A stretch of DNA of 64,000 nt from Marnyiella aurantia (GTDB lineage Bacteria; Bacteroidota; Bacteroidia; Flavobacteriales; Weeksellaceae), in assembly GCF_014041915.1 (NCBI RefSeq), contig NZ_CP059472.1, forward strand, positions 2,232,001-2,296,000, given 5' to 3'. Every line of letters begins with the position of its first letter. The stretch's first letter is position 1. A program made the position numbers and the translations under genes. Shown here one piece after another: positions 42,104 through 51,295 of this stretch. Under the pieces are notes generated by a model. It worked only from the letters and a program-made list of their open reading frames with translations. It made no database searches and was not told the DNA's origin.

Positions 42104-43144
42104 ATGCAGAAAGTTGATTATATTATTGTAGGAGGTGGCTATGCAGGAATTTTCTTTGCTCACCAGTTGCTTACAGCCGGAAAGAGTTTCAAATTATTTG
42201 CTGGAGGTGCTCAGGGAGCTTCACATGTTTCGGCGGGTGTAGTAAATCCTGTTGTACTTAAGAAGTTTACTACATTTTGGCTCGCTCAGGAACAGATTAA
42301 CTGTTTAAAGATGACGATCACAGAAATGGAGAGTTATACAGGCAAGCAGTTTCATATTGACGAACCTGTGTGCCGGATATTCCATGATGACAATGAAAAG
42401 AAGCTGTGGGAGAAAAAACAGGCGACCGATGCGCTCAGTCCGTTTTTATCACTGGAATTCACAAAACTGGACGTCGTAAATAATGAGTATGGTATTGGGA
42501 CTGTACTGCAGTCGGGTAGGTTGGACGTACAGTCATTCTTCAGTTCGCTGTCCGAATTCCTGAATGAGAACGGTAACCTTAAGCATGAAATATTTGATTA
42601 TAAATTACTGGATGCAGGTTCATCAGTTTACATGAACTTAGAGTACAGTAAGATTATTTTTTGCGAAGGAATGGGTGTCCTTAAAAATCCATTCTTCTGT
42701 CAACTACCGGTTCAGGCTAATAAAGGACATCATTTAAAGGTGAAACTCAGTTCTGAACTTAATATTTCGGCAACCTTAAAGAAGAAACACTTCCTTTTTT
42801 CTCTTCGTGACGGGAACTATTATTATGGTGGAACCTATGACAGGCACCAGCTGGATGAGGGTATTAACCCATCAGCGGTTGAGGAGTTGGAATCAGGGTT
42901 GAAGCAAATGTATCCTCATGAATACTTAACGACAGAAATCAATTACGGTTTCCGGCCAACAGTGGGCGACAGACGTCCGATTCTAGGCGCGCATGAAACA
43001 TATAAAAATATGTACGTCTTCAATGGATTGGGAGCCCGCGGTATCCTTAACGGAAGTTATTTTGCCAAAGTCCTCTTCCAGCATACAGAATCCGGGAGTC
43101 CATTACCTGCTGAAGTGGATTTAAAAAGATTTACCGTGAGATAA
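42104..43144 (+). CDS. FAD-dependent oxidoreductase (DAO family)
   Basis: 346 aa. VDYIIVGGGYAGIFFAHQLL (residues 4-23) is the FAD dinucleotide-binding motif; HVSAGVVNPVV matches the DAO family loop after it, and FRPTVGDRRPILGAHE ... FNGLGARGILNG the C-terminal FAD contact. It probably oxidises an amine or amino acid; the substrate is unknown. No signal peptide. Its start codon abuts the gldN terminator, so its message probably comes from read-through or an internal promoter. Confidence 0.87.
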   Translation: MQKVDYIIVGGGYAGIFFAHQLLTAGKSFKLFAGGAQGASHVSAGVVNPVVLKKFTTFWLAQEQINCLKMTITEMESYTGKQFHIDEPVCRIFHDDNEKKLWEKKQATDALSPFLSLEFTKLDVVNNEYGIGTVLQSGRLDVQSFFSSLSEFLNENGNLKHEIFDYKLLDAGSSVYMNLEYSKIIFCEGMGVLKNPFFCQLPVQANKGHHLKVKLSSELNISATLKKKHFLFSLRDGNYYYGGTYDRHQLDEGINPSAVEELESGLKQMYPHEYLTTEINYGFRPTVGDRRPILGAHETYKNMYVFNGLGARGILNGSYFAKVLFQHTESGSPLPAEVDLKRFTVR

Positions 43145-43146
43145 TT

Positions 43147-43176
43147 TTGTTTATAACCAAAATAATCCTATTTTTG
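43147..43176 (+). promoter_or_regulatory. Promoter of tRNA-Ser
   Basis: TTTTG ending at 43149 and TATTTTTG at 43169-43176 with 19 nt between TTG and the -7 box; the -7 box ends 10 nt before the tRNA. Confidence 0.65.
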
Positions 43177-43186
43177 CCCACCATTA

Positions 43187-43273
43187 AGAGAGGTGTCCGA
43201 GTGGTTGAAGGAGCTAGCCTGGAAAGCTAGTATACGGGTAACTGTATCGAGGGTTCGAATCCCTTCCTCTCTG
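43187..43273 (+). tRNA. tRNA-Ser(GGA)
   Basis: 87 nt with a long variable arm (TATACGGGTAACTGTATC). Acceptor AGAGAGG pairs with CCTCTCT; anticodon arm GCTAGC-CTGGAAA-GCTAG gives anticodon GGA; discriminator G. Confidence 0.96.
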
Positions 43274-43281
43274 CAATTTCA

Positions 43282-43313
43282 AACAGCCTGCCGGTTTATT
43301 CCAGCAGGCTGTT
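43282..43313 (+). terminator. tRNA-Ser terminator
   Basis: AACAGCCTGC ... GCAGGCTGTT, a 10-bp perfect stem with a 12-nt loop, 8 nt after the tRNA. Confidence 0.8.
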
Positions 43314-43354
43314 CATTTATAGGTCATCTCTGCTTTGCGTAGAGAATACTAAAA

Positions 43355-43379
43355 CTGCCGGCACCAAAGGTGCCGGCAG
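43355..43379 (-). terminator. Terminator of the stress-protein gene
   Basis: CTGCCGGCACC-AAA-GGTGCCGGCAG, an 11-bp GC-rich stem; on the minus strand it is followed by TTTTAGT. Confidence 0.85.
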
Positions 43380-43407
43380 CAGATTTTTGAAAATATAAAT
43401 ATCGGTA

Positions 43408-43947
43408 TTACAGTCTGGCTTCCGTGTCGTCGTTATACCAACGGTCGTAAGTGGTGCGCGCATCCTCTTCATTTCTAGGCTTATAACCCATATAGATACC
43501 GCCATCCTTAATATCAGATTCATAACGTGCGGCTTCATCCTCAGGAACACCAGCGCCTGTTAGAGCTCCTACAAGACCACCGGTTGCTGCACCAGCACCT
43601 GCGCCTGCAAGACCTGCAGCCAACGGACCTGCTACTACCAGTCCCAGACCGGGAAGGAGGACATTAGAACCGATTGCAGCAACTGCGCCAACTACCGCAC
43701 CAATTCCGCCACCAATCAGTGAGCCTGTTCCTGCGTTGTCCGCAACTTTGTCGCCAAGTGCCGTATCATGGTCAGAGTTGGTAAAGTATGTATCACGCGT
43801 TTTATCAGACATCAGCACATTTACATCATCTTTGCTGTATCCTCTTCCATGAAGATCCTCATATGCTCTGTCGGCTTCTTCTCTTGTTCTGAATACTCTG
43901 GATACATAATCGTTTCTGAATTCTGGTCTGAAAGGTTGATTTTCCAT
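43408..43947 (-). CDS. General stress protein with glycine-zipper membrane segment
   Basis: 179 aa. The start is like the general stress protein 17M/YflT domain (YVSRVFRTREEADRAYEDLH, GRGYSKDDVNVLMSD). A glycine-rich hydrophobic segment of about 70 residues (GSLIGGGIGAVVGAVAAIGS, GLAGAGAGAATGGLVGAL) follows, then VPEDEAARYESDIKDGGIYM, the usual C-terminal block. It is probably membrane-associated; the family responds to envelope or osmotic stress in other bacteria, but no regulator site is seen here. Confidence 0.75.
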   Translation of the reverse strand: MENQPFRPEFRNDYVSRVFRTREEADRAYEDLHGRGYSKDDVNVLMSDKTRDTYFTNSDHDTALGDKVADNAGTGSLIGGGIGAVVGAVAAIGSNVLLPGLGLVVAGPLAAGLAGAGAGAATGGLVGALTGAGVPEDEAARYESDIKDGGIYMGYKPRNEEDARTTYDRWYNDDTEARL

Positions 43948-44164
43948 AATAGTAAAATTTTAAATGTTAATATTTGTTTTGTGCTTCCTAAAATTCAATT
44001 ACGATGCCACAAATAATGTCATTAACATTGTTTAACACTACGGAAATTGCTGTTGAGGACCTTTTAATGGGGGATTTGCAGAAAATACCGCCTGTATTTT
44101 AATTTTAATATTGCCTGGAAATATTATCCAAACATCAGGTTGTCAATGCTATATATTTCGGGAC

Positions 44165-45193
44165 TTATCTGTTAATCATATTGCTGAATTCTCCTCTAAG
44201 ATTAAGGGCGAAGTTTTCAGCAAAGGTCCCGGAGTAGTTTGGATTATCCAGCAGATGCATGGCTTTCGTAATTGCGCTTTCTGCTGTCATATCATGTCCG
44301 CTGATGGCACCGATTCTTTTAAAGATATTACTGTTTTCGTATTTGCCAAAACTGATTCCTCCGGAAATGCATTGGGTTACCACCACAATTTCAGTCCCGT
44401 TATCGCGGATTTTACGTAGTGTACGTTCCGTTTTGGCACTGCTGAAAATAGTTCCGCTCCCAAACACCTGCAATATTAAAACTTTCATTTTTGGTATTTC
44501 AGTGAAGTAGTCCAGGGTCATCCCGGGGAATATTCTCCAAAACAAAACCTGTCGCGATATATGCATGTCCGCAGTAAACGGTATGTCTGCCGGGCTGCGG
44601 TATAAAAAATCTTTCTCAACTTTTAGATGTACTCCCGACTGACCTAACGTAGGGTAGTTAGGACTCTGGTAGGCATCAAAATACTCAGCTGAATATTTAA
44701 GCGTCCTGTTACCGCGCAACAGTTTGTATTCAAAGTAAATGGCAACTTCCTGGATTACTGCTTCTTCGTTCTCATACAGGCTGGCATAGTAAAGGCCTGT
44801 TAACAGATTTTCCTTTGCATCAGTTCGCAGGTCACCAATCGGAAGTTGCGAGCCCGTAAGGATAACCGGTTTCCGCAGTCCTTTGAGCATAAAACTTAAT
44901 GCCGAAGCGGTATAGGACATTGTATCGGTTCCATGCAGAATTAGGAATCCGTCATAAAACTCATAATTTTCCTCAATATAATGCGCAACTTCTTTCCATT
45001 CTTCGGGTCCAACATCGGAGGAGTCAATCGGTGTTTCAAAAGCCTTAACTGATACCTCGCATTCGATGAGGCTCATTTCTGGAATTTTGCTGAATATATT
45101 GGAGAAGTTAAAGGGAACCAATGCACCGGTTTCGTAATTTTTTTCCATTCCGATGGTGCCACCGGTATATATAAGGAGTACTCTGCGTTTCAT
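44165..45193 (-). CDS. ansA: Type I (cytoplasmic) L-asparaginase
   Basis: 342 aa. Both catalytic Thr motifs are present: IYTGGTIGM (Thr about 12) and ILHGTDTMSYTASAL (Thr about 90 with the Asp and downstream Lys in RTDAKENL). No signal peptide, so it should be the cytoplasmic low-affinity form that converts Asn to Asp and ammonia. Monocistronic, with 217 nt to the divergent stress gene promoter region and a 148-nt spacer upstream. Confidence 0.95.
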   Translation of the reverse strand: MKRRVLLIYTGGTIGMEKNYETGALVPFNFSNIFSKIPEMSLIECEVSVKAFETPIDSSDVGPEEWKEVAHYIEENYEFYDGFLILHGTDTMSYTASALSFMLKGLRKPVILTGSQLPIGDLRTDAKENLLTGLYYASLYENEEAVIQEVAIYFEYKLLRGNRTLKYSAEYFDAYQSPNYPTLGQSGVHLKVEKDFLYRSPADIPFTADMHISRQVLFWRIFPGMTLDYFTEIPKMKVLILQVFGSGTIFSSAKTERTLRKIRDNGTEIVVVTQCISGGISFGKYENSNIFKRIGAISGHDMTAESAITKAMHLLDNPNYSGTFAENFALNLRGEFSNMINR

Positions 45194-45341
45194 ACTGTAA
45201 ATTTACGGTAAATCAGCATAATTGAAAATTATTGAGCTAGCTGTTCATAACATCAGCATTTTTACTTTAGGTTCAGGGTAAAAGTGGATTATTCCTTCTT
45301 TTGGTACCATTCTTGACCAGCAGTCCGCAAAGATTATAGAT

Positions 45342-46316
45342 ATGAAGGGAATGTTGCGGAAGCATGGATATACCGCATTAGCGGGTTTCTTAATGATAAA
45401 TCTAATACACTGTACGAAGAATGAACCTACTGCCGAAAGTAGAGCCGGTATGGATCAGGTACTGGAAGAGCAGAAAAAACAGCAAACAGAAGATTCGCTT
45501 CGCCATGAAGCAGAGAAAGTGAAATATAGTTTTTTTATTTTTCCAAAAAACAAGAAGGATTCTGCCATGGCGGCTTTCAGGGAGAAATTCACCGATAAGG
45601 AACAGTATACGATATTAGCACTAAACCGTCTGGACAAAAAAAACAGCTGGAGGGCAGATTCTCTTATCGTACCGGACAAACTTGCTGTAGATTTCCTGCA
45701 GTATTCACCATTTCCAAAATCTCTTGATTCTCTTCAGCACGTGGACAAAATGGTTTTCTTTTCTTATGCGATACACGCTTATGCGCTTTATGAGAATGGG
45801 ACTCTTATAAAATGGGGTCCCAGCAGTATGGGAAAAAAAGCCACACCAACAAAAACGGGACTTATGTTTGCCAACTGGAAAAAGGAGGAAGCGATTTCAA
45901 CTTCAAATTCAGAATGGATTTTACGCTGGAATTTTAATATTCATAATACTGCGGGTATAGGCTGGCACCAATATGATCTGCCGGGGTACCACGCCTCACA
46001 CTCATGTCTTAGACTGCTGGAAGAAGATGCGAAATGGATGTACTCCTGGGCGGATACGTGGGTTCTGAAGGATCAGGGCCAGACCGTAGCGGCAAAGGGT
46101 ACACCGGTTATTGTTTTTGGCGAATCAGACTTTAAAAGCCGTCCCTGGATTAAGCTGCAGTCAGATCCGGCAGCCAATGATTTGTCGGCAGGCGACATGA
46201 ATAAGGTGTTCGTTCCTCATCTTTCCGAAATTATTAAGGCGCAGCAGCAGGCTAAGGCTATACGCAATACATCACTTTCCAATCGGATGACCAAAGAATC
46301 TATTCCTCAGGCATAA
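45342..46316 (+). CDS. L,D-transpeptidase (YkuD domain), atypical SHSC motif
   Basis: 324 aa. An N-terminal hydrophobic stretch (YTALAGFLMINLIHC) leads to Cys24, a weak lipobox (LIHC), so lipidation is uncertain. After a coiled, charged segment the YkuD domain runs from about 135 to 260: FFSYAIHAYALYENGTLIKW, WNFNIHNTAGIG and HASHSCLRLL, containing His220, nucleophile Cys222 and Arg224. The usual Gly of SHGCxR is Ser221. Such enzymes make 3-3 crosslinks or attach proteins to peptidoglycan. The end overlaps the convergent gene by 17 nt. Confidence 0.8.
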   Translation: MKGMLRKHGYTALAGFLMINLIHCTKNEPTAESRAGMDQVLEEQKKQQTEDSLRHEAEKVKYSFFIFPKNKKDSAMAAFREKFTDKEQYTILALNRLDKKNSWRADSLIVPDKLAVDFLQYSPFPKSLDSLQHVDKMVFFSYAIHAYALYENGTLIKWGPSSMGKKATPTKTGLMFANWKKEEAISTSNSEWILRWNFNIHNTAGIGWHQYDLPGYHASHSCLRLLEEDAKWMYSWADTWVLKDQGQTVAAKGTPVIVFGESDFKSRPWIKLQSDPAANDLSAGDMNKVFVPHLSEIIKAQQQAKAIRNTSLSNRMTKESIPQA

Positions 46317-46839
46317 GTCTATCAGCTTCATGCAGGAGTGTGGAACTGATGGCAAACTTTCTTAACATTTTCATTTCATGCTTTGCCTTTTTCTGCCCCC
46401 ATAAGGAGGCGGCATAGGTAAGCAGTATTAATCCCAGCGTCACAAATGATACCGGAAGTGCCCATTTATAATCGTCAATCTTTATTTGCTCTCCCACAAA
46501 CCATAGGGTAATAAAAACCATCCAGAGAATGCCAAACAGAAAATAAAGGAACATAAAGAATGTCCACACCGCTGCGCTGGGACCGAAGATGCCGCGAACC
46601 GCAGTTTTACCCTCCTCAAGTTCCGTCCGCAGCGCCAGATTGGGTTTCCAGTAATTGTCGTACTCCGTGATGACAGTAATAACCGCAGTTTGCGGATTAA
46701 TATTACCCACAAAATACTTATTATGTTTTTTCAGATAGGATTTTAAATTGTGTGAGTACTCCTCAGGTGTCAGTGAAGTATACATCTTAAATCGGGGTCT
46801 GGATCTCATTCTGTCCAGAGTAGTTTCTTCAGTATTCAT
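46300..46839 (-). CDS. Hypothetical membrane protein
   Basis: 179 aa, with a soluble N-terminal half (SLTPEEYSHNLKSYLKKHNK, then NPQTAVITVITEYDNYWKPN) and two membrane helices (TFFMFLYFLFGILWMVFITL, LPVSFVTLGLILLTYAASLW), both ends probably cytoplasmic. No family recognised. Its ATG overlaps the stop of the downstream aspartic protease gene's upstream... the start codon at 46839 shares ATGA with the stop of the protease gene at 46836, so protease then membrane protein are translationally coupled. Confidence 0.65.
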   Translation of the reverse strand: MNTEETTLDRMRSRPRFKMYTSLTPEEYSHNLKSYLKKHNKYFVGNINPQTAVITVITEYDNYWKPNLALRTELEEGKTAVRGIFGPSAAVWTFFMFLYFLFGILWMVFITLWFVGEQIKIDDYKWALPVSFVTLGLILLTYAASLWGQKKAKHEMKMLRKFAISSTLLHEADRLMPEE

Positions 46840-48173
46840 TCTTGTTCGGTATAAGGTACGGGATCTTCCAGGTAGAATGACATTTTAAGTTTCTGTTCTT
46901 GTCGAAGGATTTCGACTGTGATTTTTTTTCCCGGTTCGGATCTCATTAATTGCATTATTTGTTCCAGATTCATTTCCCCAGCACTTCTATTGTTAATTTT
47001 CAGCAGTTTGTCCCCTTTTAGTAAACCTGCACGGTAAGCCGGCGAGTAAACGCGGATTCCTGAAACTGAGTAATCAGGCTTTAAGGTGAACTTATACCGA
47101 AATTCATTGGTGGTCGCAGCATATCCTGTGGCAGCTGCTGAATGTCGCGGAGATGGGTTTTCTACTTTCACAAATTCCCGGCCCCATGACATGCCGTCAT
47201 GTTTTATTTCCAGCCCGCTCATATTCAGATGAAAAGCATCATTGAAACTACGGTTCCTCTTAAGATACATCCTGCTGCCCGGATAATCCAATATTATCGT
47301 GAATCGTCTCAAAATTTCCCCGCCCAGACTGCCTTTTCGGTCCGGAACCAAAGTAAGGTGTTGAGCTGATTCTGCATCTGGCAGTGCAGCGAGCGGCTTT
47401 TCGAATGTAAATTTATTAAGATACAGCCGGTGTATCCGGCTTCTTTTACCAAATATATCGCCGTTAAAACCGCGACCCAGAAAATCATCAATATTGGGCG
47501 CGGGGTATTGAAAACCATCAATGGTAGCTGCAAACAGCCAGAGGGGATCACTGTTACCCAAATCCACCAGCAGTTTAGATTCGGACCTGGTGGATAACAA
47601 CTCAACTCCAGCAATTACGTAAGGCTTGTTCAGTTCCAGACTTATGGGGATTTCTGTAAAGGATTTTCCCCGGGCTTTTTTACCTTTGCCGCTACCAAAT
47701 ACTGTAATTTTTTTTGTTGAATAGTCTATTTTTATCTGATGATTCCGAAAGAAATGATATCCAATTATTCCGTTTACCGGAATTCCCACATGTGAGGAAA
47801 AGTTGAATTCTTCATTAAGTATAACAAAGATCGTATGACCCGGATCCAGTAAGGATTTACCAATCTGCACCCTGTTATTCACAGATTTTAATCCCTCGAT
47901 TTCCAGGTTTCCGCCCCATCCTGAAAATTTTACTCTCTCAGAATCCGCCAGCTTAAGCTCTTTATCTTCCAGACTGAAAAGCAGGGTCTCCGCAACCCCT
48001 GTGTCTACCAGAAATGTCAACTCTACTCCGTTTACTGTGATCGGGATGAAGATAAGGTTATTAATTAACTGAAAGGCAAACGTTTCATGCCTTGTTTCAT
48101 CTGCTAAGCTAAAACCATCCTGCGCGCTGGCGTGGGAAGTAATAAGTAAAACGAGCAGCAGGACAGTTTTCAC
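46836..48173 (-). CDS. Retropepsin-like aspartic protease with PDZ domain
   Basis: 445 aa from a GTG start (MKTVLLLVLLITSHASAQ signal). The first protease half has LTFLVDTGVAETLLF (catalytic DTG, about residue 56) and GIIGYHFF. A second, similar half begins KLLVDLGNSDPLWLF, where the Thr of DTG is Leu, and ends GSLGGEILRRF. A PDZ domain follows (about 365-435: SGIRVYSPAYRAGLLKGDKL, KINNRSAGEMNLEQIMQL). The two-lobe layout resembles pepsin in one chain, with the PDZ to choose substrates in the periplasm. The degenerate second Asp motif keeps its Asp, so activity remains possible. Confidence 0.82.
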   Translation of the reverse strand: MKTVLLLVLLITSHASAQDGFSLADETRHETFAFQLINNLIFIPITVNGVELTFLVDTGVAETLLFSLEDKELKLADSERVKFSGWGGNLEIEGLKSVNNRVQIGKSLLDPGHTIFVILNEEFNFSSHVGIPVNGIIGYHFFRNHQIKIDYSTKKITVFGSGKGKKARGKSFTEIPISLELNKPYVIAGVELLSTRSESKLLVDLGNSDPLWLFAATIDGFQYPAPNIDDFLGRGFNGDIFGKRSRIHRLYLNKFTFEKPLAALPDAESAQHLTLVPDRKGSLGGEILRRFTIILDYPGSRMYLKRNRSFNDAFHLNMSGLEIKHDGMSWGREFVKVENPSPRHSAAATGYAATTNEFRYKFTLKPDYSVSGIRVYSPAYRAGLLKGDKLLKINNRSAGEMNLEQIMQLMRSEPGKKITVEILRQEQKLKMSFYLEDPVPYTEQE

Positions 48174-48301
48174 TTTATGAAGTTACAAAATCTTTTGAAT
48201 CGGTTACATTGCTCGTTACAATGAAAAATCAATCATCAATTACTGAAGAAATGATCTGCTGTGCGTCAGTTTACGATTATGCAGAGTTCACAAACAATAC
48301 T

Positions 48302-49693
48302 TTATTTTTTTATAAATTTATTAGTGACTTTAGAGGATATAGTCTCAATGATAATGACATAGGTGCCGGGAGAAAGGTGTGAAACCGGAATTTTTCTGAT
48401 ATCTTGATCTGCACTGTATACAAGACGGCCTGAAGTATCCAAAATGCTAATCTTTTCTATCCGATGCGCTGTTACGATATGTAGGTACTCCTGCGCAGGA
48501 ACCGGGTAGATCTGGACAGATGCCGGATTCCGTGTTTCATTTGTACGCAGGAAGGACTCGCATTCTCCACCAGGCTGATCACCCATGATTGTCCATCCTT
48601 TCACCCCTGTTAAGTGGGACCTTGCGGCTATGGCGAGGGGATCTTTGTACTGTAACGGGGCAACATTTCCAATAGACAGGTTATTTACAGTGTTCGGGTT
48701 GTTACTCCAGCCATACAGGGTTCGGTCGTAGTTTGCACATGAAAGACCAGTATTAAGCAACATGTTGTTAGCAGTTGTTAAATTTTGCAGATTCCAGTCT
48801 CCCAGATCCTGATTGAAGGAGGTTGCACCGGCAAACAAATCGGTCATATTCTGTACATCAGTAACATTCCAGTTACTCAAATCCTGATTAAATGCCGTGC
48901 ATAAATGGAACATATGAAGCATTGAGGTAACGTTAGAAACATTCCAGTTAGAAAGCGGCTGATTAAACTGAGTCAGATAATGAAACATCCAGTCCATATT
49001 GGTAACGATCGCAGTATTCCAGTTGTTTAGTGGCTGGTTAAAATTTCCGGCCTGGGAAAACATATAGCTCATGTTTGTTACTGAGGAGGTATTCCAAAGA
49101 TTGACTGTCGGATTTGCCAGTAAAGATAAACAGTTGTGAAACATGAGGGATGTGCTGGCAACGCCTGTCAGATCGGGAATGTCTGTTGCGGTGACGTTCA
49201 GATTGAAACAATCGGTAAATGCAGCCTCCATACTCGTCCAGTTAATATTTCCCCATTGAGTCACCGTAAGTATTTTTTCGAAGTCTCCTAAAGGAGACAT
49301 AAGTACAGGTATGCCTATATTGGGTGATACGAAAGTATGATCATAAAATTTTACTGCATCAAAACTGCCGTTTCCGTTGGATACTTTAACCTCGTAAGTT
49401 GCAGCAGCGGAATTGGGATTTAGCGGAGTGCCAAAGTCAATCTGGAAATGAGCCGTGGATGTGATGCCGTTAAGGGTTCCGTTATGAGCCGGAAAACCAA
49501 TTTCCTCCCAGTACACATTAAAATTTGTTCCCTTTCCCGGAAACCAAATTTGAGTATTGGTGGACACTATATTCCCGGCAATATTCTGGGTGCTTGCATT
49601 AGCCGGTTTCCACACCGTTATAAACTCATTCTGTCCCATGACAAAACCAAATGCCAGCAGACAGAGGGTAAAAAGTAATTTTCTAAAATTCAT
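48302..49693 (-). CDS. BspA-like surface protein (DUF285 repeats) with T9SS type A sorting domain
   Basis: 463 aa from ATG 49693 (MNFRKLLFTLCLLAFGFVMG signal); the longer reading from 49747 is rejected because its first 18 residues are not signal-like. The middle has four or more DUF285/BspA-type repeats of about 25 residues: NLWNTSSVTNMSYMF, NNWNTAIVTNMDWMFHYLTQ, SNWNVSNVTSMLHMFHLC and SNWNVTDVQNMTDLFAGATS. The last about 75 residues (VQIYPVPAQEYLHIVTAHRI, ILDTSGRLVYSA, KVTNKFIKK) are a type A sorting domain, so it is a T9SS cargo displayed on or released from the surface. Its role, perhaps adhesion, is unproved. Confidence 0.85.
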   Translation of the reverse strand: MNFRKLLFTLCLLAFGFVMGQNEFITVWKPANASTQNIAGNIVSTNTQIWFPGKGTNFNVYWEEIGFPAHNGTLNGITSTAHFQIDFGTPLNPNSAAATYEVKVSNGNGSFDAVKFYDHTFVSPNIGIPVLMSPLGDFEKILTVTQWGNINWTSMEAAFTDCFNLNVTATDIPDLTGVASTSLMFHNCLSLLANPTVNLWNTSSVTNMSYMFSQAGNFNQPLNNWNTAIVTNMDWMFHYLTQFNQPLSNWNVSNVTSMLHMFHLCTAFNQDLSNWNVTDVQNMTDLFAGATSFNQDLGDWNLQNLTTANNMLLNTGLSCANYDRTLYGWSNNPNTVNNLSIGNVAPLQYKDPLAIAARSHLTGVKGWTIMGDQPGGECESFLRTNETRNPASVQIYPVPAQEYLHIVTAHRIEKISILDTSGRLVYSADQDIRKIPVSHLSPGTYVIIIETISSKVTNKFIKK

Positions 49694-49878
49694 CGTATTT
49701 CGCAATTTGTATCTCAAATGTAGTAATATATAGTGTTTAGACAGCATTTTTTAAGAAAGCAAACCGGGGTGAAATTTTCGTTTGACTTACCCGCAGAAAA
49801 TGCTTTTTCCCACAAAGGTGTTTTATGGCGCAGAATTGTTGATTCGCTACGGGATGGATTGGGCGGGACCCGGTAATA

Positions 49879-49908
49879 AAAAAAACTCCGGAATTCCGGA
49901 GTTTTTTT
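49879..49908. terminator. ahcY terminator (bidirectional)
   Basis: AAAAAAACTCCGGAATTCCGGAGTTTTTTT: a perfect palindrome with A and T runs on both sides; no loop beyond the central AATT. Confidence 0.85.
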
Positions 49909-49929
49909 GATATGTATTTTAAATTCAGA

Positions 49930-51243
49930 TTAGTATCTGTAATACTCGGGCTTATATGGTCCTGCGACCTCTACACCGATGTATTTTGCCTGCTCTTCGG
50001 AAAGAGTTTCCAGTTCAACACCAATTTTTTTCAGGTGAAGCATAGCTACTTTCTCATCCAGTTGCTTTGGAAGTGTGTAAACTTCATTTTTGTATGCGGA
50101 CGCATTGGTCCAGAGTTCGATCTGCGCCAAAGTCTGGTTGGAGAATGAGTTGGACATTACAAAACTTGGGTGTCCTGTGGCGCAACCAAGGTTTACCAAA
50201 CGGCCTTCTGCCAGGATAATGATGTCTTTACCGTCAATATTGTAAAGATCTACCTGAGGTTTGATCTCATTTTTGGTATCACCATAATTTTCGTTCAGCC
50301 AGGCCATATCGATTTCATTGTCGAAGTGACCGATATTACAAACGATGGTCTTGTCCTTCATTTTAGCGAAGTGTTCACCTCGTACAATGTTGAAGTTACC
50401 TGTTGTGGTAATGATGATGTCAGCCGTTTCAATAACGGTGTCCAGTTTTTTCACTTCATAACCTTCCATCGCAGCCTGAAGCGCGCAGATCGGGTCAATT
50501 TCAGTTACAGTAACAATAGAACCTGCACCTCTGAATGAGGCAGCTGTACCTTTACCTACATCACCGTAACCGCAAACGATTACTCTTTTACCTGCAAGCA
50601 TCACGTCGGTAGCTCTTCTTACCGCATCTACAGCAGATTCCCGGCAACCGTATTTATTGTCGAATTTCGATTTTGTAACGGAGTCATTTACGTTGATGGC
50701 CGGCATTACAAGAGTTCCGTTGGCCATTCTTTCGTACAGACGGTGTACACCTGTGGTGGTTTCTTCAGAAAGACCTTTGATCTCTTTCGTCAGTTCCGGA
50801 TAACGGTCGAAAACCATATTGGTGAGGTCGCCGCCGTCATCAAGGATCATGTTCAGAGGCTTTCTGTCTTCGCCAAAGAATAAAGTCTGCTCAATACACC
50901 AGTCGAATTCCTCTTCGTTCATTCCTTTCCAGGCATAAACAGGGATTCCTGCGGCAGCGATTGCAGCAGCAGCGTGATCCTGAGTAGAGAATATATTACA
51001 TGAAGACCAGGTTACATCGGCACCCAGGGCAACAAGAGTTTCAATTAAAACCGCAGTCTGGATGGTCATGTGCAGACAACCCGCGATTCTTGCACCTTTC
51101 AGTGGCTGGCTTGGACCATACTCCTCGCGGATGGCCATAAGACCCGGCATTTCAGCCTCGGCAAGCATTATTTCTTTTCTGCCCCATTCAGCTAATGAGA
51201 TATCCTTAACTTTATAAGGGACGTATTGTGTGGTAGTTTCCAT
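49930..51243 (-). CDS. ahcY: Adenosylhomocysteinase
   Basis: 437 aa. The NAD-binding motif [14 protein letters not shown], the active-site regions [20 protein letters not shown] and [19 protein letters not shown], and the C-terminal KxxxYRY ([10 protein letters not shown]) that closes over NAD are all present. It splits S-adenosylhomocysteine to adenosine and homocysteine, relieving product inhibition of the cell's methyltransferases. Length is normal for the bacterial form. Good promoter upstream; monocistronic. Confidence 0.97.
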   Translation of the reverse strand: METTTQYVPYKVKDISLAEWGRKEIMLAEAEMPGLMAIREEYGPSQPLKGARIAGCLHMTIQTAVLIETLVALGADVTWSSCNIFSTQDHAAAAIAAAGIPVYAWKGMNEEEFDWCIEQTLFFGEDRKPLNMILDDGGDLTNMVFDRYPELTKEIKGLSEETTTGVHRLYERMANGTLVMPAINVNDSVTKSKFDNKYGCRESAVDAVRRATDVMLAGKRVIVCGYGDVGKGTAASFRGAGSIVTVTEIDPICALQAAMEGYEVKKLDTVIETADIIITTTGNFNIVRGEHFAKMKDKTIVCNIGHFDNEIDMAWLNENYGDTKNEIKPQVDLYNIDGKDIIILAEGRLVNLGCATGHPSFVMSNSFSNQTLAQIELWTNASAYKNEVYTLPKQLDEKVAMLHLKKIGVELETLSEEQAKYIGVEVAGPYKPEYYRY

Positions 51244-51262
51244 CTTATTGAAAATATTTGTG

Positions 51263-51293
51263 CAAATTTACGAACTAATTCCTTTACCGCAAA
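51263..51293 (-). promoter_or_regulatory. ahcY promoter
   Basis: On the minus strand TTTTG ends at 51290, and TAAATTTG lies at 51263-51270, with 19 nt between; close match to the Bacteroidota consensus, 19 nt before the ATG. It overlaps the start of the divergent phosphopantetheinyl transferase gene region. Confidence 0.65.
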
Positions 51294-51295
51294 AC

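Noticed and set aside
46600-46840. Frameshift between the aspartic protease and the membrane protein
   Set aside because: The ATGA overlap is a normal translational coupling; each protein has a complete, coherent end and start.
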